A stretch of 59,650 nucleotides of DNA. Source: Pseudooctadecabacter sp. (lineage in GTDB: Bacteria > Pseudomonadota > Alphaproteobacteria > Rhodobacterales > Rhodobacteraceae). Below are positions 1-12,373 of the stretch, in pieces. The position numbers were made by a program, and so were the translations under genes. Positions within the stretch are counted from its first letter, which is position 1. Each line of letters begins with the position of its first letter. The stretch covers positions 1 through 59,650 of the forward strand of contig NZ_JAHDGE010000012.1 in the NCBI RefSeq assembly GCF_020627745.1, read 5' to 3'. The notes below the pieces were generated by a model. It worked only from the letters and a program-made list of their open reading frames with translations. It did not search any database and had not been told where the DNA came from.

Positions 1-2557
<2,557 letters not shown>

Positions 2558-2605
2558 ACACCCGTCGGTCTTGCCAAGACCCCGCGACTGGTCGATAGCT
2601 GCCCC

Positions 2606-4519
2606 ATGCAAGAGACACTCCTCCTCGCCACATTGCTGCTGGGTGCGGCTGTGATTGCCGTCCCGCTGGCCTCCCGTCTCGGGCTGGGGTCGGTGCTGGG
2701 GTATCTTCTGGCCGGTATCGCCATCGGGCCGCTGATCGGCGCAGAAGCGGCAGAGCTTCAGCACGTGGCCGAATTCGGCGTTGTCCTGATGCTGTTTCTG
2801 ATCGGGCTTGAACTGGAACCGCGTGCCTTATGGGGGATGCGCCACCGCCTTGTGGGTCTGGGCGGGTTGCAGATCGCGCTGTCCGCGACGCTCATCACGC
2901 TGCTCTTTGCGGGCTTGGGCCAACCTCTCGCCACGGCCTTCGCCATCGGGCTGATCTTCGCGCTGTCGTCTACTGCCATCGTCCTGCAAACCCTGTCCGA
3001 AAAAGGGCTGATGCAGACGGCGGGCGGGCGCAACACGTTCTCTGTCCTGCTGACACAAGACATTGCCGTCATTCCCATGCTTGCGATCCTGCCCCTTCTG
3101 GCCCTGCGCGCGCCGGTGACAATCACCCAGGACGGGTCGATGACGCGGGCCACTGACGACGCACAGGATGCGACCCACCACTCCATGAGCCTTGTTGAGG
3201 GCCTGCCCGGCTGGGGCGTGACCCTTGTGACCATCGGGGCGGTGGCCGCTGTCGTGCTGGTGGGCATCTACCTGACACGGCCGGTGTTTCGCTATATCCA
3301 TCAGGCGCGGCTGCGTGAAATGTACACCGCCTTCGCGCTGCTTATTGTGGTGTCGATCGCTGCGCTGATGGGGCTGGTCGGCCTGTCGGCGGCCCTGGGG
3401 ACCTTTTTGGCTGGCGTCGTTCTGGCGAACTCGGAATTCCGGCACGAGTTGGAAAGCGATCTGGAACCGTTCAAGGGCCTGCTGCTGGGGCTGTTCTTCA
3501 TCACCGTGGGGGCCGGTATTGATTTTGGGACCTTCGTGCAAAACCCCGTCGGCATTCTCGCCCTCACCGCCGCCATCATCGCACTCAAAGCGGTCGTTCT
3601 TTATGCGCTGGCCGTGATGTTCCGCATCAAAGGCCGCGCACGCTGGCTCTTTGTCCTCAGCCTTGCGCAGGCAGGCGAATTCGGCTTCGTGCTGATTGCG
3701 TTCTCCCTGCAACAGAATGTCCTGTCCGAAGGCCTCGCGGCCGACCTGCTTCTGGTGGTGGCCCTGTCCATGCTGGTCACGCCGCTGATGTTCATTCTCT
3801 ATGACCGTCTGTCGCGCCGGATGGAGGACCACGCCCTTTCCCAACCTGCCGATGACATCGACCAGAAAGGCACCGTGATCATCGCAGGCATCGGGCGGTT
3901 CGGTCAGGTGGTCAACCGGTTGGTGCAAAGTTCGGGCTTTTCAACCGTGGTCCTCGATCACAGCCTCCAGACGGTGCAACTGATGCGCACCTTCGGCTTC
4001 AAGGGCTTTTTCGGCGACCCCACACGCCCCGACATCCTGCATGCAGCGGGCCTTGATGACGCCTCGGTGCTGGTCGTGGCCCTCGACAGCAAGGAAGCGG
4101 CGGTCAAACTGGTGACCTATGCCCGCGCCCACCGGCCCGATCTGCACATTGTGGCCCGCGCCCGTGACCGCGTCCATGTCTATGAACTCTACAACGCCGG
4201 TGCCAACGACATTGTCCGCGAACTCTTTGACAGCTCCCTGCGTGCCGGTCGCTACGTGCTGGAAAACCTCGGCCTGTCCGAATTCGAAGCCGCCGAGGCC
4301 GAGATGAATTTCTACCACTACGACCGTCACATCCTGCGCGAACTGGCCGAGGTCTGGGATCCGGACATCCCCATCAGCCAAAACCCCGCCTATGTTGAAC
4401 GCGCCCGCGCCGCCAACCGCGATCTTGAGGCCGCACTGGCCGACCGTCTGGACCAGTCCGAACGGATCGGGCGCAGGCCCGGCGGGCGCACGCCGCCAGA
4501 CACCCGCCCGCGCACATGA
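2606..4519 (+). CDS. CPA2-family cation:proton antiporter with TrkA-N domain (KefB/KefC-like)
   Basis: This is a 637-residue inner-membrane antiporter. Residues 1-400 are a dozen or so hydrophobic helices of the Na+/H+ exchanger fold, and residues about 420-540 are a cytoplasmic TrkA-N Rossmann domain with the nucleotide-binding glycines in AGIGRFGQ. The length and order match Kef-type K+ efflux systems, which are gated by nucleotide or glutathione adducts. No separate KefF/KefG ancillary subunit is nearby. The ATG is preceded by the spacer after the repeat-rich gene (48 bp), and the stop overlaps the Nudix start (ATGA), so the two genes are probably co-translated. Ion specificity (K+ or Na+) cannot be read from the sequence. 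Confidence 0.93.
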   Translation: MQETLLLATLLLGAAVIAVPLASRLGLGSVLGYLLAGIAIGPLIGAEAAELQHVAEFGVVLMLFLIGLELEPRALWGMRHRLVGLGGLQIALSATLITLLFAGLGQPLATAFAIGLIFALSSTAIVLQTLSEKGLMQTAGGRNTFSVLLTQDIAVIPMLAILPLLALRAPVTITQDGSMTRATDDAQDATHHSMSLVEGLPGWGVTLVTIGAVAAVVLVGIYLTRPVFRYIHQARLREMYTAFALLIVVSIAALMGLVGLSAALGTFLAGVVLANSEFRHELESDLEPFKGLLLGLFFITVGAGIDFGTFVQNPVGILALTAAIIALKAVVLYALAVMFRIKGRARWLFVLSLAQAGEFGFVLIAFSLQQNVLSEGLAADLLLVVALSMLVTPLMFILYDRLSRRMEDHALSQPADDIDQKGTVIIAGIGRFGQVVNRLVQSSGFSTVVLDHSLQTVQLMRTFGFKGFFGDPTRPDILHAAGLDDASVLVVALDSKEAAVKLVTYARAHRPDLHIVARARDRVHVYELYNAGANDIVRELFDSSLRAGRYVLENLGLSEFEAAEAEMNFYHYDRHILRELAEVWDPDIPISQNPAYVERARAANRDLEAALADRLDQSERIGRRPGGRTPPDTRPRT

Positions 4520-4911
4520 TGCAGCCCGGTGCCAAGATCATTCTCTTTCATGACGCAGCACTGGTGACCCTTTTGCGCGACGACATCGCCTCTATCCCCT
4601 TCCCCGCTCACTGGGATCTGCCGGGCGGCGGTTTGGACGCGGACGAAACCGCGCTTGAGGCCGTCCTTCGCGAAGTCCGCGAAGAAATCGGCCTGCGGAT
4701 CGACCCCGCGACCTTCGTTTGGACAAGACGTTACGGTCTGGATTCGACCTTGTTTGCAGCCCCCATCAGCCCCGCCCAGATCAGCGAAATCCAACTGGGG
4801 GACGAGGGGCAACGCTGGACGATGATGCCCATCGCCGCATTTTGCACCCATCCCCGCGCCATCCCCCACTTCCGCCCCCGCGTGGCGGAATTCTGGGAAA
4901 GCCAACGATAA
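4516..4911 (+). CDS. Nudix hydrolase
   Basis: This 131-residue protein carries an intact Nudix box at residues 38-60, with Gly38, Glu44 and the REVREEIGL core, so it should hydrolyse a nucleoside diphosphate linked to another group using Mg2+. The substrate is unknown. Its start overlaps the antiporter stop as ATGA, and a second in-frame ATG follows immediately (4519), so either could be used. It converges on cobT, with a repeat/hairpin region between them. It has no signal peptide and should be cytoplasmic. Confidence 0.92.
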   Translation: MMQPGAKIILFHDAALVTLLRDDIASIPFPAHWDLPGGGLDADETALEAVLREVREEIGLRIDPATFVWTRRYGLDSTLFAAPISPAQISEIQLGDEGQRWTMMPIAAFCTHPRAIPHFRPRVAEFWESQR

Positions 4912-4932
4912 TGGCAAGGCGCTGACGCCCCC

Positions 4933-4990
4933 CCTTCTTCTGATCCGGAAACTCCGGGGGGAGGCCGTCAGGCCGGGGGGCAGCGCCCCC
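4933..4990. repeat. Dispersed intergenic motif, copy A, with GC hairpin
   Basis: The sequence CTTCTTCTGATCCGGAAAC followed by TCCGGGG closely matches the reverse complement of copy D (29866-29894). Both continue into a GC hairpin, here GGGGGC-AGC-GCCCCC at 4976-4990. It lies between two convergent genes, which suits a transcription-end or RNA-stability role. Function is inference. Confidence 0.75.
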
Positions 4991-4996
4991 AGCCCC

Positions 4997-6007
4997 CTAA
5001 CCGGCGGCCACACCGGCTTCGGCAAAGGTCGCCATGCCCGAATGACAGGCCACCGCCCCTTTCAGAACCCCGATCGCCAAAGCCGCGCCTGACCCTTCGC
5101 CCAGCCGCAGACCCAGGGACAACAGCGGCTCTTTTTCCAGCCCGTCCAGCAAACGGCGATGCGCGCCCTCTGCGGACAGATGCCCGGCCACTGCGTGATC
5201 CAAAGCCCCCGGCGCCGCCTTCTCCAAAACAGCCGCCGCTGCCGAACAGATGAACCCGTCCAAAATAACCGGAATGCGGTGTGCGCGGGCCGCCGCAATC
5301 GCGCCTGCCATCGCCGCCAACTCGCGCCCGCCCAGACAGCGCAATGCCTCCAGCGGATCACTCACGTCATGCAAGGCCAGCCCTTTGGCCACAGCATCAA
5401 TCTTGCGCTCTAGCCCCGCATCATCGACGCCTGTCCCGCGTCCGACCCAGTCTTCGGCGGTCCCGCCCAAAACCGCGGCGGCCACAGCGGCAGCCGAGGT
5501 CGTGTTGCCGATCCCCATTTCGCCCGTGACCACCAGATCGGACGTCGGGTCAACGGCGGTCCAACCGGTGATCAGTGCCTGCACCACCTCGGCCTCACTC
5601 ATCGCGGGGCTTTGGGTGAAATCCTGCGTCGGCATCTCCAGATCAAGGGCGTGCACATCCATTCTGGCACCAAACGCGCGGCTCAGCTGGTTGATCGCCG
5701 CCCCGCCGTGCTCGAAATTGGCAACCATCTGCACCGTCACCTCCGGCGGAAAGGCCGACACGCCCTGCGCGCAGACCCCGTGGTTGCCTGCGAAAATCAA
5801 AACCTGCGGTGCCTCCAGCTTGGGTGCCGCATCGCCGCGCCAGCCCGCATACCAGATCGCAAGATCCTCCAGCCGCCCCAATGCACCGGGCGGCTTGGTC
5901 AGCTGGGCGTTGCGGTCGTTGGCTGCCGCCAGTGTTTCCATATCCGGCCCCGGGGCCTGCTGCAAAACAGTGCGAAAGTCATCCAAGCTGGCGAAGGGAA
6001 CAGTCAT
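4997..6007 (-). CDS. cobT: Nicotinate-nucleotide--dimethylbenzimidazole phosphoribosyltransferase
   Basis: This enzyme makes alpha-ribazole phosphate from nicotinate mononucleotide and dimethylbenzimidazole for the lower ligand of cobalamin. The 336-residue length is typical. Family stretches visible are [20 protein letters not shown] near residue 75, [13 protein letters not shown] near 165, and the C-terminal [10 protein letters not shown] carrying the catalytic glutamate region. It is cytoplasmic. It is divergent from cobS across 78 bp, so the two nucleotide-loop assembly genes probably share a control region. No cobalamin riboswitch fits in that gap. Confidence 0.97.
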   Translation of the reverse strand: MTVPFASLDDFRTVLQQAPGPDMETLAAANDRNAQLTKPPGALGRLEDLAIWYAGWRGDAAPKLEAPQVLIFAGNHGVCAQGVSAFPPEVTVQMVANFEHGGAAINQLSRAFGARMDVHALDLEMPTQDFTQSPAMSEAEVVQALITGWTAVDPTSDLVVTGEMGIGNTTSAAAVAAAVLGGTAEDWVGRGTGVDDAGLERKIDAVAKGLALHDVSDPLEALRCLGGRELAAMAGAIAAARAHRIPVILDGFICSAAAAVLEKAAPGALDHAVAGHLSAEGAHRRLLDGLEKEPLLSLGLRLGEGSGAALAIGVLKGAVACHSGMATFAEAGVAAG

Positions 6008-6085
6008 ATCAGGGCCTCATTGCAATCCGTTGGGCCAATCTCTACCCATTGAAACGGGATTGACCAGACAGGAAACGGCAGGCCG

Positions 6086-6859
6086 ATGCAAAAGGACGAC
6101 CAAAGCGCATTTGTGGCGATCACCGATGTTCCCGCAGCGCTTGGTTTGCTGTCACGGCTGCCCGTACCGGTGGACTTCGACACCGCCCGCGCCCGTGGCC
6201 CCAAAGCCGCCTGGGCCTACCCTGTGGCCGGTGCGATCCTGGCTTGCCTGGCCGCAAGCGTGGCGCAAATCGCCCTGTGGTCCGGCCTGTCAGCGCCTTT
6301 GGCGGCCGCCCTTGCCTTGACGATGCTCATCGTCACGACCGGCGCCATGCACGAAGACGGGCTGGCCGATTGCGCCGACGGGCTTTGGGGCGGCTGGGAC
6401 GCCGCGCGCCGGTTGGACATCATGAAAGACAGCCATATCGGCGTCTACGGTGTACTGGCGCTGATCCTTGGCCTGTTGCTGCGCTGGCAGGCGCTGACGG
6501 TTGTCGTTGGCGCAGGTTCCCTCTGGGCGCCCCTCATCGCCACTGCCATGATCAGCCGCGCTGTTATGGTGCCGGTTATGGCCCGCCTGCCCCATGCGCG
6601 CAGTACGGGGCTCAGTTATTCTGTGGGCCGCCCGTCTATCGCTACCGCGCGGCTCGCCGAAACCCTCGCGGCCCTTGCGGCGATCATCCTGCTGGGTTGG
6701 TCCGGCCTTGCCATGATCCTTGTGGCGCTCCTGACCGCCACGGCCTGCGCCCTGATTGCCAGGTCAAAAATCAACGGCCAAACCGGCGACGTCCTCGGGG
6801 CCACACAAAATCTGACGGAAATGACCGTGCTGTTGGCCCTTGCCGCCCTCGTGACCTGA
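6086..6859 (+). CDS. cobS: Adenosylcobinamide-GDP ribazoletransferase (cobalamin synthase)
   Basis: CobS is the inner-membrane enzyme that joins adenosylcobinamide-GDP to alpha-ribazole in the last step of cobalamin assembly. At 257 residues it is normal length. The family signature MHEDGLADCADGLWGG sits near residue 90, followed by a KDSHIGVYG segment and several hydrophobic helices. Its product is directly downstream of that of divergent cobT in the pathway. The ATG at 6086 fits the family N-terminus. No cobU/cobC is adjacent in the window. Confidence 0.97.
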   Translation: MQKDDQSAFVAITDVPAALGLLSRLPVPVDFDTARARGPKAAWAYPVAGAILACLAASVAQIALWSGLSAPLAAALALTMLIVTTGAMHEDGLADCADGLWGGWDAARRLDIMKDSHIGVYGVLALILGLLLRWQALTVVVGAGSLWAPLIATAMISRAVMVPVMARLPHARSTGLSYSVGRPSIATARLAETLAALAAIILLGWSGLAMILVALLTATACALIARSKINGQTGDVLGATQNLTEMTVLLALAALVT

Positions 6860-6880
6860 GCCCACGGCGCACGCCCTGCC

Positions 6881-6903
6881 CTTTCTCTGGTTCAAAAATA
6901 CCT
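6881..6903 (+). repeat. Dispersed intergenic motif, copy B
   Basis: CTTTCTCTGGTTCAAAAATA followed by CCT is identical over 22 bases to copy C at 24510-24532 apart from the flanks. It lies between the convergent cobS and FG-GAP-like genes. Confidence 0.8.
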
Positions 6904-6947
6904 AAAAAGCGTCACACGCCCCAAGTTGCCCCGCTCAAGGTCAGGCG

Positions 6948-7688
6948 CTACCGGCAGGCCAGAGCCGCCTCTACCGCAGCCGGCGAAAACGGCCCGAGCG
7001 ACGCCGTCTGCAACGCCCCCTCAACGGCCCAAGTCACCATCACATCAGACCAATCCGCATCAGCGGTGACCAGCTCCGGTATGCCCTCGCACACCCGCAC
7101 GCCACCGGTGATGAAATCCTCACCAATGCGGTGGTTGGTCAGCCCGCCCAGTTCCATATCCAGAACCAGCGCCTCCCCGTCCCATTCGAACACCCGCAGG
7201 ACTTTGGCAAGGTGGGGCCGGTCGATAAACGCCACCTCGATCCGTCCGTCGCCATCCAGATCGGCCGCCCCGATCGGGGCCAGCCAGCGGTTCGTGCGTC
7301 CGATGTGCGGGGTTTCGGCAATCTTGCCCGTCTGGTCATAAACCGCCAACGACCCGCCACGGGCCATATCCGTCTCGATCACCACGACCTCCGGCACCCC
7401 GTCACCGGTGATGTCCCACAGGCGCGGGGCAAGGTCCTCGAACACGTGATCCTGGGGCAAGGTCACGCGGTAGCGCAGGCGATTGGACCAATCTTCGGTC
7501 TCGATCACCAGTTCGGTAAATTCCACACCATCGCCCAGAATTGCATGGCCATAGCGCGTGGTCGGCCCCTCGAACCGGGCACCGGTGATCTCTTCGGCTG
7601 CCGCAGGGGACGCCAGCCCCATACACATCGCCAGCCCCGCGCCGCGCACGAAACAAGGCACCGCACGCAACAGCCGACGCGGCGCCAT
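6948..7688 (-). CDS. Secreted FG-GAP/VCBS-repeat-like protein
   Basis: The 246-residue product starts with a Sec signal peptide (basic MAPRRLLR, a hydrophobic core, then PAAAEE). Two Asp-rich calcium-loop motifs typical of beta-propeller FG-GAP/VCBS repeats follow: LWDITGDGVPEVVV and AADLDGDGRIEVAF. I chose the ATG at 7688 because it restores the signal peptide and lies one base after the ferredoxin stop; a longer frame begins at 7736 inside the ferredoxin gene. Translational coupling with the ferredoxin is likely. The role is unknown; a periplasmic or lipid-independent scaffold is possible. Confidence 0.85.
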   Translation of the reverse strand: MAPRRLLRAVPCFVRGAGLAMCMGLASPAAAEEITGARFEGPTTRYGHAILGDGVEFTELVIETEDWSNRLRYRVTLPQDHVFEDLAPRLWDITGDGVPEVVVIETDMARGGSLAVYDQTGKIAETPHIGRTNRWLAPIGAADLDGDGRIEVAFIDRPHLAKVLRVFEWDGEALVLDMELGGLTNHRIGEDFITGGVRVCEGIPELVTADADWSDVMVTWAVEGALQTASLGPFSPAAVEAALACR

Positions 7689-7689
7689 G

Positions 7690-8783
<1,094 letters not shown>

Positions 8784-8787
8784 CCAC

Positions 8788-9567
8788 TCAGGTCAGCCGC
8801 CCGTAAAACGTCATCCGCGCATTTTCCGACAGCGACACGCCAGCGGCGTCGTTGTAGGCCAGCACGGCCAGCATCCGCATCCGGTCGCTTTCATTGGGCG
8901 ACACACGGTGGATGGAATTTCGCCCGCGAAACAGCACCAAAGTGCCCGGCTCCATGGCGAGGACCTGCGGCGCGGTGCGTCCCTCCAACAGGTCCGCAAC
9001 GCCTTCGTAATTCATGTCGCCAGCCACCGCGTCACGCAGGTCCTTGATGTATTCAAACCGGCTGCCCGCATCCGGTTTCTGGATCAGCAGAGTGATTGCA
9101 AAGGACGAATTGTCGAAATGCCACCCCAACTCCTGCCCGCGTCCCGCATAGTGAATGTTGATCGACGACAACGGGTCCGCATAGGGATGCAGGTCCGCCT
9201 GTCCGGTGACGCCGGACACAAAGCGTCGGAACGCGGGGCTGTCATAAAGCGCGCGCAATGGGGATGCCGCAGGCACCACATCATCGCAGATACACCCCTT
9301 GGACGAGGTCACTTTGACATTGGCCGGATGGGTCGGCCCATAGGCCGGATTGTCCGGCGTCAGATAGACAGAATGATCCTGTGCGCAAAAATAGGCCAGC
9401 GGCAACCCCGCCTCAGCCTCCGCCTGCATCTGTGACAGGGCTGCGGGCTGGATGAAATCCGGTAAAGCCAGAACACCTGTGGTGTCCAGCGTATCGGCGC
9501 AGCGCGCCAGAAAGGCAGCGTCCTCAACGGGATAGGTTTTCAGATCAATCAATCGGTCCAGCATCAC
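8788..9567 (-). CDS. 2OG-Fe(II) oxygenase-like protein
   Basis: The 259-residue protein carries the metal facial triad expected of the double-stranded beta-helix dioxygenases: His150-x-Asp152 in GWHFDNSSF and His220 in NSIHRVSP, with Arg229/Arg231 as candidate 2-oxoglutarate anchors. Residues 87-97 include a Cys-containing loop (SSKGCICDD). It resembles the HalD/ArpA-like group that hydroxylates small substrates, but the substrate is not predictable. It stands alone between a convergent lipoprotein gene and the Do-protease terminator. Confidence 0.8.
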   Translation of the reverse strand: MMLDRLIDLKTYPVEDAAFLARCADTLDTTGVLALPDFIQPAALSQMQAEAEAGLPLAYFCAQDHSVYLTPDNPAYGPTHPANVKVTSSKGCICDDVVPAASPLRALYDSPAFRRFVSGVTGQADLHPYADPLSSINIHYAGRGQELGWHFDNSSFAITLLIQKPDAGSRFEYIKDLRDAVAGDMNYEGVADLLEGRTAPQVLAMEPGTLVLFRGRNSIHRVSPNESDRMRMLAVLAYNDAAGVSLSENARMTFYGRLT

Positions 9568-9632
9568 AGCGCCCCTGAATTTTCGCCCTTACGCTAAGGC
9601 GAATTTACAGGGCGCAACACCCCCCGCCAGGA

Positions 9633-9662
9633 CAAAAAAGGGCGCCCCCGCAGGGACGCCCT
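9633..9662 (-). terminator. Rho-independent terminator of the Do-protease gene
   Basis: Read on the minus strand, GGGCGTCCC and GGGGGCGCCC form a GC-rich stem around CTGC, followed by TTTTTT. It lies 24 bp past the protease stop codon. Confidence 0.85.
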
Positions 9663-9685
9663 CATATGATCGGATGTGGGAGGGG

Positions 9686-11182
9686 TCATTCCAACCCAAG
9701 CGCCACGAACCGTGGTGCGCCGTCGCGGCGGACAAGCAGCAGCAGCGACTTGCGCCCGCCCTCCTGTGCCTCTTCCACGCGGGCCTCGAAATCCGCGATG
9801 GTCGCGATTTTCTGCTGGCCGGCTTCGGTGATCAGGTCACCGGACACGAGACCCTTTTCCGCAGCCTCGGATCCCTCCTCGACCTCGACAATGACCAGAC
9901 CCGCATCACCGGTGATCCCCATGGCCTCGGCCATTTCGGGCGTCAGTTCGGACAAGGTCATGCCCAGCATGTTGGTCGTCTCGGGTTCGGCCTCTGCCCC
10001 ATCTTCGGGGAAGGCCGCAGCCTCGGCGGTTTCACGACGGCCCAGCGTGACGGTCACGTCGATCATGTCGCCTGCACGCAGAACCTCAACCGGCACGTCT
10101 TTGCCCACGGGGCTGTTGCCCACGATCTGGACCAGTTCGCGAGTGTCCTCGATCTCGACCCCGTCAAAGGTCAGGATGATATCGCCCGCTTCAAGACCCG
10201 CGTCCTCAGCCGGTCCGGGGGGCACATCGGTGACCATGGCACCGCGTGCCTCGGCCAGACCGTCGATGGCATCGACCATATCCACGGTGACGTCCTGAAT
10301 GCGCACGCCCAGCCAGCCGCGACGGGTTTCGCCGAACTCTTCCAACTGGTCGACCACATTGGTCACAACCGCAGAGGACATGGCAAAACCGATCCCGATG
10401 GATCCGCCGTTGGGCGACAGGATCGCCGTGTTCACGCCGATCACGTCACCGTCCATGTTGAACAGCGGCCCGCCGGAATTGCCACGGTTGATCGCCGCAT
10501 CCGTCTGGATGTAGTCGTCATAGGTGCCCTGCAGCGACCGGTTTCGCGCCGACACAATCCCGGCGGAGACAGAGAACCCCTGCCCCAGCGGGTTGCCCAT
10601 CGCCATGACCCAGTCGCCCACACGGGCACCTTCACCGTCACTGTCGCCGAATTCGACGAACTGCAGCGGCGTGTCATATTCGACCTTCAGCAGCGCGATG
10701 TCGGTGTTGGGGTCGGTGCCGATCAGTTCCGCCGGCAACAACTCCGACGGCTGTCCTTCGCCCGGGAAGAACTCGATCTCGATCTCGTCCGCGCCCTCGA
10801 TGACGTGATTGTTCGTCACGATGAACCCGTCCGCCGAAATCACAAAACCCGATCCCAACGCGGACGACCGGCGCGGTTGATCACCACCGCCCCCGAAATC
10901 GTTGAAGAAATCCTCAAAGGGGGATCCTTCGGGCACCACGCCCTGCGGCCCCGTGCGTCCGGCCACAACGGTCGATGTGGTGATGTTGACCACCGACGGG
11001 CTGACCTGCTCGGCCAGATCGGCAAATGTCTCGGGCCGGTCCTGCGCGAAAACCGGCACCGCCGATGCCACGGCAAGCCCGACAGCAATCAGACCCGCCA
11101 GCATCCACGAAGACCGTACCTTCGCAGTTTCGTCCTGCGTCGCGGTCACGGCCACGGCGCCCTTTTGTCTGGATGTGTTCAC
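9686..11182 (-). CDS. degP: Do-like periplasmic serine endopeptidase (DegP/DegQ/MucD family)
   Basis: This 498-residue protein degrades or refolds damaged periplasmic proteins. A signal anchor at residues 26-47 ends in VFAQ. The trypsin-like domain holds the triad His126 (TNNHVIEG), Asp161 (NTDIALLK) and Ser236 (GNSGGP), and two PDZ domains follow (about 285-375 and 405-495). I prefer the GTG at 11182 because AAGGAGG (11191-11197) sits 8 bases upstream; a TTG three bases earlier is the alternative. In related genomes this gene follows hflK-hflC-DUF2065; here an opposite-strand gene separates them. Confidence 0.96.
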   Translation of the reverse strand: MNTSRQKGAVAVTATQDETAKVRSSWMLAGLIAVGLAVASAVPVFAQDRPETFADLAEQVSPSVVNITTSTVVAGRTGPQGVVPEGSPFEDFFNDFGGGGDQPRRSSALGSGFVISADGFIVTNNHVIEGADEIEIEFFPGEGQPSELLPAELIGTDPNTDIALLKVEYDTPLQFVEFGDSDGEGARVGDWVMAMGNPLGQGFSVSAGIVSARNRSLQGTYDDYIQTDAAINRGNSGGPLFNMDGDVIGVNTAILSPNGGSIGIGFAMSSAVVTNVVDQLEEFGETRRGWLGVRIQDVTVDMVDAIDGLAEARGAMVTDVPPGPAEDAGLEAGDIILTFDGVEIEDTRELVQIVGNSPVGKDVPVEVLRAGDMIDVTVTLGRRETAEAAAFPEDGAEAEPETTNMLGMTLSELTPEMAEAMGITGDAGLVIVEVEEGSEAAEKGLVSGDLITEAGQQKIATIADFEARVEEAQEGGRKSLLLLVRRDGAPRFVALGLE

Positions 11183-11486
11183 CAAAGGAACCTCCTTGAT
11201 TGGTTAAACCTTCGTGATGACCCGCCCTGCCGGGCCATGCTCTGGTATGAATGTAGGGGGCGTGGCCCGCTTCGCAACGTCTATCGTGTCGCACACACGC
11301 AGCCGTCATCAGATCGTGAAGGGTGCTACGTCAATTAATCCAAGACATATCAGTCGCTTGTCCGTCCATCGGCCAGCGCAAACCGCGCGACTGACCGACG
11401 GGTCGCATTTTTCTTGCCCCGTCGGGTCAATCTGGGACAGGCTGCCGTCCAGTGGCCATCCCACACAGCGCCACAAGGAGAAGGGA
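11183..11486. other. Divergent intergenic region between Do protease and Popeye-like gene
   Basis: About 300 bases hold the control regions of two divergent genes. I see the protease SD, one candidate promoter on the minus strand, and AAGGAG (11475-11480) serving the plus-strand gene. The pair GACGGGTC/CGTCGGGTC near 11398-11428 is repeated, but I assign it no role. No convincing gene was found. Confidence 0.6.
11250..11278 (-). promoter_or_regulatory. Candidate promoter of the Do-protease gene
   Basis: On the minus strand TTGCGA is followed after 16 bases by TACATT, about 70 bp upstream of the GTG start. The same segment can be read as GTTG-N18-CTACAT, which is loosely like alphaproteobacterial heat-shock (RpoH) promoters. 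Both readings are weak matches. Confidence 0.3.
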
Positions 11487-12176
11487 ATGGACACACTATT
11501 TACGCCAGCTGTCCTGATTGTCTGTGCAGGCGGGGCCTTCGCCCTTGGCTACCTGATCATCCACCAAATGGCGCTGCGGACGCTGATGCTGATCGGGTCC
11601 GCGTTTTATGTGGCCTATTACGCAACTGCCGCGCCGACGCCGTTATGGGGGGCCATCTACACGACCCTCGCCATGATGGTGACCAACCTGATCGGCATGG
11701 CGGCACTGGCCGCACGGCGTATGCGGCTGTCCCTGCCCCGCGCCCATGTGGATATTTACGACAGGTTCGACGTTCTGACGCCGGGGGATTTCCGGCTGGT
11801 GATGGGACGGGCGGAACGCCTTACACTGGACGCCGCGCACACTATCACGACCGAAGGGCAGCCAAACACGCATCTGTATTACGTGATCAGCGGTCGCATC
11901 ACTGTGGTCAAACGCGGTATCCGGTTTTCCTTGCCCGAGGGGCTTTTCGTGGGCGAAGTGGCCTACCTGCTGGATACAGATGCCAGCGCCACCACCCGTG
12001 TCGAAAAAGGCGCAGAAGTGATCCGCTGGGATCTTCGGACATTGCGCAGGACCGCCCGCCGCAATCCGCGTTTCAAACTCGCGATTGATGCAATGGTGTC
12101 GCGCGATCTGGCGGGAAAGGTGGCACAGGCGGTGTCGGTGCAGTCGGTCCCGGTCACGTCGCCGGCGGCCGACTAA
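11487..12176 (+). CDS. Popeye-like membrane protein with cyclic-nucleotide-binding fold
   Basis: The 229-residue protein has three predicted membrane helices (about 5-25, 30-48, 52-76) and then a single cNMP-binding-type beta-barrel domain (95-210, core HLYYVISGRITVVKRG and LFVGEVAYLL). No DNA-binding domain follows. This is the layout of Popeye-domain (POPDC) proteins, not of CRP regulators. The Gly-Glu of the phosphate-binding cassette is present (156-157), but the usual Arg-Ser/Thr-Ala is replaced by ASATTR, so nucleotide binding needs testing. The ATG at 11487 is chosen because AAGGAG precedes it; the frame stays open upstream without homology. It ends overlapping the stop of the convergent DUF2065 gene. 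Confidence 0.8.
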   Translation: MDTLFTPAVLIVCAGGAFALGYLIIHQMALRTLMLIGSAFYVAYYATAAPTPLWGAIYTTLAMMVTNLIGMAALAARRMRLSLPRAHVDIYDRFDVLTPGDFRLVMGRAERLTLDAAHTITTEGQPNTHLYYVISGRITVVKRGIRFSLPEGLFVGEVAYLLDTDASATTRVEKGAEVIRWDLRTLRRTARRNPRFKLAIDAMVSRDLAGKVAQAVSVQSVPVTSPAAD

Positions 12177-12373
12177 CCCAACGCCCCCAAAGCCGAGGCC
12201 AGCCAGACAAGCGCCAGCCCCCCCGCCATGGCCGCCAGCCCCACAAGGCGGCGCGCTTCTATCGACATCTGGCGCAGGGCCGCCAGCAGGTCTTCGACAA
12301 GCGAAGGGGCCAGTGCGTACACCAGCCCCTCTACAATCAACACCAGCCCGAAGGCCAATATCGCGATGCTCAT
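12173..12373 (-). CDS. DUF2065 small membrane protein (YjeT-like)
   Basis: A 66-residue protein with two hydrophobic helices separated by a short basic/acidic loop (LRQMSIEARR). Length and layout match DUF2065, often found directly after hflC. Its ATG overlaps the hflC stop as TAATG, which implies coupled translation. A role linked to the HflKC complex is inferred only from this conserved neighbourhood. Confidence 0.88.
   Translation of the reverse strand: MSIAILAFGLVLIVEGLVYALAPSLVEDLLAALRQMSIEARRLVGLAAMAGGLALVWLASALGALG

Noticed and set aside
6008-6085. Cobalamin riboswitch between cobT and cobS
   Set aside because: The gap is only 78 bp, too short for the known element, and no B12-box-like core was seen.
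11214-11486. N-terminal extension of the Popeye-like gene
   Set aside because: No SD before the earlier start and no family-like sequence; AAGGAG sits directly ahead of 11487.
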